The notes beneath the pieces were generated by a model that was given only the letters and a program-made list of their open reading frames with translations, was not told the origin of the DNA and did not search any database. A program made the translations under genes and the position numbers. Positions 6,733 to 9,579 of a stretch of 9,579 nt of DNA are shown here, piece by piece (the stretch's first letter is position 1; each line of letters opens with the position of its first letter). This stretch comes from Desulfobacteraceae bacterium (GTDB taxonomy: Bacteria; Desulfobacterota; Desulfobacteria; Desulfobacterales; Desulfosalsimonadaceae): the NCBI GenBank assembly GCA_027353395.1, contig DAIEHU010000077.1:1-9579 (forward strand). The letters run 5' to 3'.

Positions 6733-6763
6733 GAAAAATGAAAAACAGCCCGCGAAAAATGAA
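6733..6763 (+). repeat. Perfect 10-bp direct repeat, 21-bp period
   Basis: GAAAAATGAA occurs at 6733-6742 and 6754-6763. The 21-bp period equals two helical turns, so both copies face the same side of the DNA, as expected for A-tract bending, UP-element-like contacts or paired protein binding. It lies upstream of the proposed DksA-gene promoter. A function is inferred from spacing only. Confidence 0.5.
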
Positions 6764-6769
6764 TATCGC

Positions 6770-6798
6770 TTGATATCTGATAAATATTGCTTTAATGT
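6770..6798 (+). promoter_or_regulatory. Candidate sigma-70-type promoter of the DksA-type gene
   Basis: TTGATA (6770-6775), one base from the -35 consensus, is followed after exactly 17 bases by TAATGT (6793-6798), a weak -10 match. Transcription would start near 6805, giving a leader of about 40 bases with the binding site AGAGG (6835-6839) at its end. The -10 hexamer lies inside the first copy of a 10-bp direct repeat. Only the -35 and the spacing are good, so confidence is moderate. Confidence 0.4.
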
Positions 6799-6813
6799 AA
6801 CCAGCTTTAATGT
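6789..6813 (+). repeat. Perfect 10-bp direct repeat, 15-bp period
   Basis: GCTTTAATGT occurs at 6789-6798 and again at 6804-6813, separated by AACCA. The first copy contains the proposed -10 element and the second covers the expected transcription start, the position where a repressor or ppGpp-sensitive discriminator would act. Could be chance in AT-rich DNA. Confidence 0.6.
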
Positions 6814-6844
6814 TTAAATGAAACGGTTTTTTGCAGAGGCGCCA

Positions 6845-7210
6845 ATGGAAACAAAAGATCTTGAATATTTTCGCAATCTCTTGAATGCACAACTAAGCGA
6901 GCTGGAGAATCGCACCAAATATACCGATATACGGGAAATGACCCAGAACAACGGACTTCAGGACCCTCTTGACATCGCGTCGTCGGATATGGAAAAAAAC
7001 ATGCTCCTCCGGATCAGAGAAAGGGAAAGCAGGCTTATTTCAAAAATAAAACAGGCACTTGTGCTGATAGCAGAAGGGACGTACGGCACCTGTGAAATCT
7101 GCGGCGAGGATATCCCGACAAAACGCCTGGAGGCGAGGCCCGTGACGACCCAGTGCGTTGAATGCAAAACCAAAGAAGAACGCATTGAACGGATCCGGCA
7201 AAACAAATGA
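6845..7210 (+). CDS. DksA/TraR-family zinc-finger transcription factor
   Basis: A 121-residue protein of the DksA family, whose members enter the RNA polymerase secondary channel and act with ppGpp to adjust transcription. An N-terminal coiled-coil region (about 5-75) carries DPLDIA (40-45) at its tip, matching the functional DxxDxA of E. coli DksA (D71, D74, A76). The C-terminal zinc finger has C83 and C86 in CEIC, and C104 and C107 in CVEC, all four cysteines present. It is shorter than E. coli DksA (151) because the N-terminal extension is missing, which is common for DksA-like proteins outside the gamma group. Start 6845 is chosen over 6818 because AGAGG (6835-6839) lies five bases before it and nothing precedes 6818. 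It is divergent from HU, and its stop is 19 bp before the GH13 gene. Both tip aspartates suggest a real DksA function; TraR-like alternatives are less likely. Confidence 0.9.
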   Translation: METKDLEYFRNLLNAQLSELENRTKYTDIREMTQNNGLQDPLDIASSDMEKNMLLRIRERESRLISKIKQALVLIAEGTYGTCEICGEDIPTKRLEARPVTTQCVECKTKEERIERIRQNK

Positions 7211-7229
7211 TTTTTTTCTTTTTTTATAA

Positions 7230-9579
7230 ATGCCGATGACAGGTATACGTCTGACACAAACGCCCGCTTCCGGAAGCAGTTGCGTCCGGTTCCGCGGAGA
7301 CACCCTCACCTTTTCCCTTGATTTGTCCACGGCCGTTTCCGGCGACGCCTGGCTGAGAACCACTCTCGGCAATATCATTACAACCCGGTCTGAAACCATC
7401 AAAGCGGTTTCTTTAGATGATCCCATCCTGGAACGGGCATGGTATGATATTCCCATGACCCAGGTGAATCCCAAACGGTTTGAAGCCACCATCGCCTTAA
7501 CGGAAGCCGGCCATTTTGAAGCCAAATGCCTTTTGTTTGAAGCCAATGGTACCGTTCCCCTGTGGCCTGCGGGTGACAATGCCCACATCAATGTCGAGCC
7601 AGCGGACGCATGCTGCGGCAATATCATCTATAATGCATTTGTCCGTCAGTTCGGTCCCAACAAATCCGGGGCCGTCCACAATACTCGCCAAAGAACCGCC
7701 GGAATAGCGGCTCTGGATCAGGACGGATATACTGTCATCCCGCCTTCGGGCACTTTCCGGGATCTGATTAACGAGCTGGATTTTATCATCCATACCCTCG
7801 GGTGCCGCATCCTGCACCTGCTGCCCATCAATCCAACCCCCACCACCTATGGCCGTATGGGCAGATTCGGGAGTCCTTACGCCGCTCTGGATTTTACGGG
7901 TATCGACCCGGCGCTCGCAGTGTTTGACCCGAAAGCGACGCCGCTTGAACAATTTATCGAGCTGGTGGACGCGGTCCATCGCCGGAACGCCAGAATCATC
8001 ATTGATCTGGCCCCCAATCACACCGGATGGGCGGCTGAACTGCATGAAACCCATCCCGAATGGCTAGTCCGGGACAAAGAGGGTAAAATTGAAGCGCCCG
8101 GCGCCTGGGGGGTCGTCTGGGCGGATTTGGCCCGGCTGGATTACGCCAACAGGGAATTGTGGAAATACATGGCCGATGTCTTTCTGACTTGGTGCCATCG
8201 GGGGGTGGACGGATTCCGGTGCGATGCGGGCTATATGATTCCGGTGCAGGCCTGGAACTTTATTGTGGCCTCGGTCAGAGAACAGTATCCGGACACCATT
8301 TTTTTTCTGGAAGGGTTGGGCGGAAAAATTTCCGTGACCCGGCAGATCCTAAATGAATCCAATTTCAACTGGGCGTATTCGGAATTATTTCAGAATTATG
8401 ACCGGGCACAGATTGAGGCGTACCTGCCTCTGGCGGACCGCATATCCGCCCAGGACGGCTTGATGATTCATTTTGCCGAAACCCATGACAACAATCGCCT
8501 GGCCGCCACATCAAATGATTATGCCGCCATGCGTACGGCCCTTTGCGCCCTTGTTTCCCAGTGCGGCGGATTCGGGTTTGCCAACGGGGTGGAGTGGTTC
8601 GCAACAGAGAAAATCGTGGTCCATGACGCATGTTCCCTGAACTGGCAGGCCAAAATCAACCAGGTGGGCTGGATCCGGCGCATCAACCGCCTGCTCACCC
8701 GGCATCCGGCGTTTTTCGACCAGGCCCGCATCCGGATGATCCAGCAGGGGGAAGGCAATTATCTGGTTATTTTGCGGCATCACCCGCCTTCCGGCAAGCG
8801 CCTTCTGGCGCTCATCAACCTGGACATGAACGCAGCCGCGGATGCGGCCTGGAGTCCTCATGCCGCCGGGATTTTGTCCCTGTCCGGCATGGATTTGCTG
8901 ACCGGCCAGCCCGTTTCCATAACAGAAGATGGGAAACGATGCGTATGTCATCTGCCGCCCGGCGCTGTACGCTGCCTGTCCTTCGATCCGGAAGACACCA
9001 AATTATTTGGCGGGCAAGGCGATATATCACCCAACGTCCCCGCCCCGCCGCTGCCGGAACGCATCATCCACCAGCGCCTCCGGGCTCTCGTCCTGGATAT
9101 CTACCGGTGTTTTAGGGGAACCATCAAACTGGAAGGCATGGACTTGGATCAAGCCGTCATATCCCTGGCTCATGATCCGGAAGCATTCTGCCGATCCCTG
9201 AATCCCCACTCCGAAGAAAGCCGCGTCATCACATGGAATTACCCTTGCGACCGCCGGCGGCAGGTGATGATACCGCCGGATCATTTTTTGCTTATCCGGT
9301 CACCTTATCCGTTTTACGCCAAACTAATCCACACCAAACGCAGAATCGCAACAGTCTTCAGTGTCTGCTTCAGCTTGCAGGACCAGAACGGCGGCCATTT
9401 CGCGCTGTTTCAGCCCTTTCCCGTCCCGGACCATCCTGATGGTTTCCTTTTGAAATTGACGGTTTATGCGGACGGAACAAACGAACATGCAGATGGGCGC
9501 CTCATTTATCTCCCCCGGGCAGAGTACATAACGGTGAAAAATAATTTTACCCGTCACGAATTATTAAACCAGCCCTTGC
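7230..9579 (+). CDS. GH13 alpha-amylase-superfamily protein, probable glycogen-debranching-type enzyme; 3' end outside the window
   Basis: An uninterrupted frame of 783 codons runs to the window edge without a stop. Residues up to about 130 look like a beta-rich N-terminal domain; the (beta/alpha)8 barrel follows with all GH13 regions: DLAPNH (259-264), GFRCDAG with nucleophile D332 and R330, FFLEG with acid/base E361, and ETHDNN with H419 and D420. The segment around 470-485 (SLNWQAKINQV) and a sandwich domain follow. From about 610 comes a further region I cannot assign firmly, with WNYP and IPPDHFLLI near 670-690. Retained catalytic residues indicate an active alpha-glucan enzyme. The long C-terminal part resembles bacterial debranching enzymes that join a GH13 unit to an amylo-alpha-1,6-glucosidase (GH133); that second module would lie beyond the window. 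A stop at 7227 limits the start to ATG 7230 or 7236; neither has a clear ribosome binding site. GH13 sure, debranching role moderate. Confidence 0.85.
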   Translation, partial: MPMTGIRLTQTPASGSSCVRFRGDTLTFSLDLSTAVSGDAWLRTTLGNIITTRSETIKAVSLDDPILERAWYDIPMTQVNPKRFEATIALTEAGHFEAKCLLFEANGTVPLWPAGDNAHINVEPADACCGNIIYNAFVRQFGPNKSGAVHNTRQRTAGIAALDQDGYTVIPPSGTFRDLINELDFIIHTLGCRILHLLPINPTPTTYGRMGRFGSPYAALDFTGIDPALAVFDPKATPLEQFIELVDAVHRRNARIIIDLAPNHTGWAAELHETHPEWLVRDKEGKIEAPGAWGVVWADLARLDYANRELWKYMADVFLTWCHRGVDGFRCDAGYMIPVQAWNFIVASVREQYPDTIFFLEGLGGKISVTRQILNESNFNWAYSELFQNYDRAQIEAYLPLADRISAQDGLMIHFAETHDNNRLAATSNDYAAMRTALCALVSQCGGFGFANGVEWFATEKIVVHDACSLNWQAKINQVGWIRRINRLLTRHPAFFDQARIRMIQQGEGNYLVILRHHPPSGKRLLALINLDMNAAADAAWSPHAAGILSLSGMDLLTGQPVSITEDGKRCVCHLPPGAVRCLSFDPEDTKLFGGQGDISPNVPAPPLPERIIHQRLRALVLDIYRCFRGTIKLEGMDLDQAVISLAHDPEAFCRSLNPHSEESRVITWNYPCDRRRQVMIPPDHFLLIRSPYPFYAKLIHTKRRIATVFSVCFSLQDQNGGHFALFQPFPVPDHPDGFLLKLTVYADGTNEHADGRLIYLPRAEYITVKNNFTRHELLNQPL

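Larger units (their letters stand above)
6606..6844. other. Divergent AT-rich regulatory region between HU and the DksA-type gene
   Basis: This 239-bp gap is clearly richer in A and T than the genes on either side. On the + strand it holds runs of five to seven A (6716-6722, 6734-6738, 6741-6745, 6755-6759) and two pairs of 10-bp direct repeats. A candidate promoter for the DksA-type gene is visible. For HU I saw no convincing -35/-10 pair on the - strand. No real gene is seen in it; the frames crossing it lack a binding site or family match. Confidence 0.6.

Noticed and set aside
6659..6892. A 77-codon - strand frame across the HU/DksA intergenic region
   Set aside because: It has no binding site, overlaps the DksA start and the AT-rich regulatory region, and its translation resembles no protein.
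7211..7225. Intrinsic terminator after the DksA-type gene
   Set aside because: The T-runs are present, but no GC-rich stem-loop precedes them; the only nearby palindrome is CGGATCCG, which has no loop.
7040..8054. Two - strand frames of 195 and 185 codons
   Set aside because: Both are shadows of the DksA-type and GH13 genes, which carry zinc-finger and catalytic motifs on the + strand.

Overview
The window looks like chromosomal DNA of a Gram-negative anaerobe, most plausibly a deltaproteobacterium (Desulfobacterota, sulfate-reducer-like). The pointers are an oxygen-sensitive radical SAM aminomutase, a short DksA-type protein, HU, an outer-membrane-type lipoprotein and a CdaA-type c-di-AMP synthase in one neighbourhood. 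GC content is moderate, with long coding stretches and short intergenic gaps. The taxon is an inference from gene content, not from a marker gene. No tRNA, rRNA, CRISPR array, insertion sequence or phage gene was seen.

Left block, + strand (2-4424). A KamA-type lysine 2,3-aminomutase, cut at its 5' end by the window edge, is followed by two different D-Ala-D-Ala-ligase-like ATP-grasp enzymes. The second is fused to a GNAT acetyltransferase. The two ATP-grasp genes overlap by ATGA, and a 15-codon mini-ORF with a strong ribosome binding site bridges kamA to the first of them, also by an ATGA overlap. A MarC-family membrane protein with a TTG start follows after 44 bp. The simplest reading is a pathway in which KamA makes a beta-amino acid (its substrate residues point to L-beta-lysine), the two ATP-grasp enzymes form amide or peptide bonds with it, and the GNAT domain acylates an amine. 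MarC might move the product. The end product is not known, and this is the strongest candidate for an undescribed system here.

Middle block, - strand (6605 down to 4471). HU, a BamE/SmpA-like lipoprotein and a 480-residue fusion of a CdaA-type diadenylate cyclase with YbbR (CdaR-like) repeats form a tight operon with strong ribosome binding sites. The cyclase is fused to what is usually its separate regulator, has an RHH instead of RHR motif, and lacks the familiar glmM/folP neighbours.

Right block, + strand (6845-9579). Across a 239-bp AT-rich divergent region with direct repeats lies a DksA/TraR-type zinc-finger protein. Nineteen bases further on is a very long GH13 alpha-amylase-superfamily protein that is still open at the window end after 783 codons. 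It has all three catalytic carboxylates and a long C-terminal extension, and is probably a glycogen-debranching-type enzyme.
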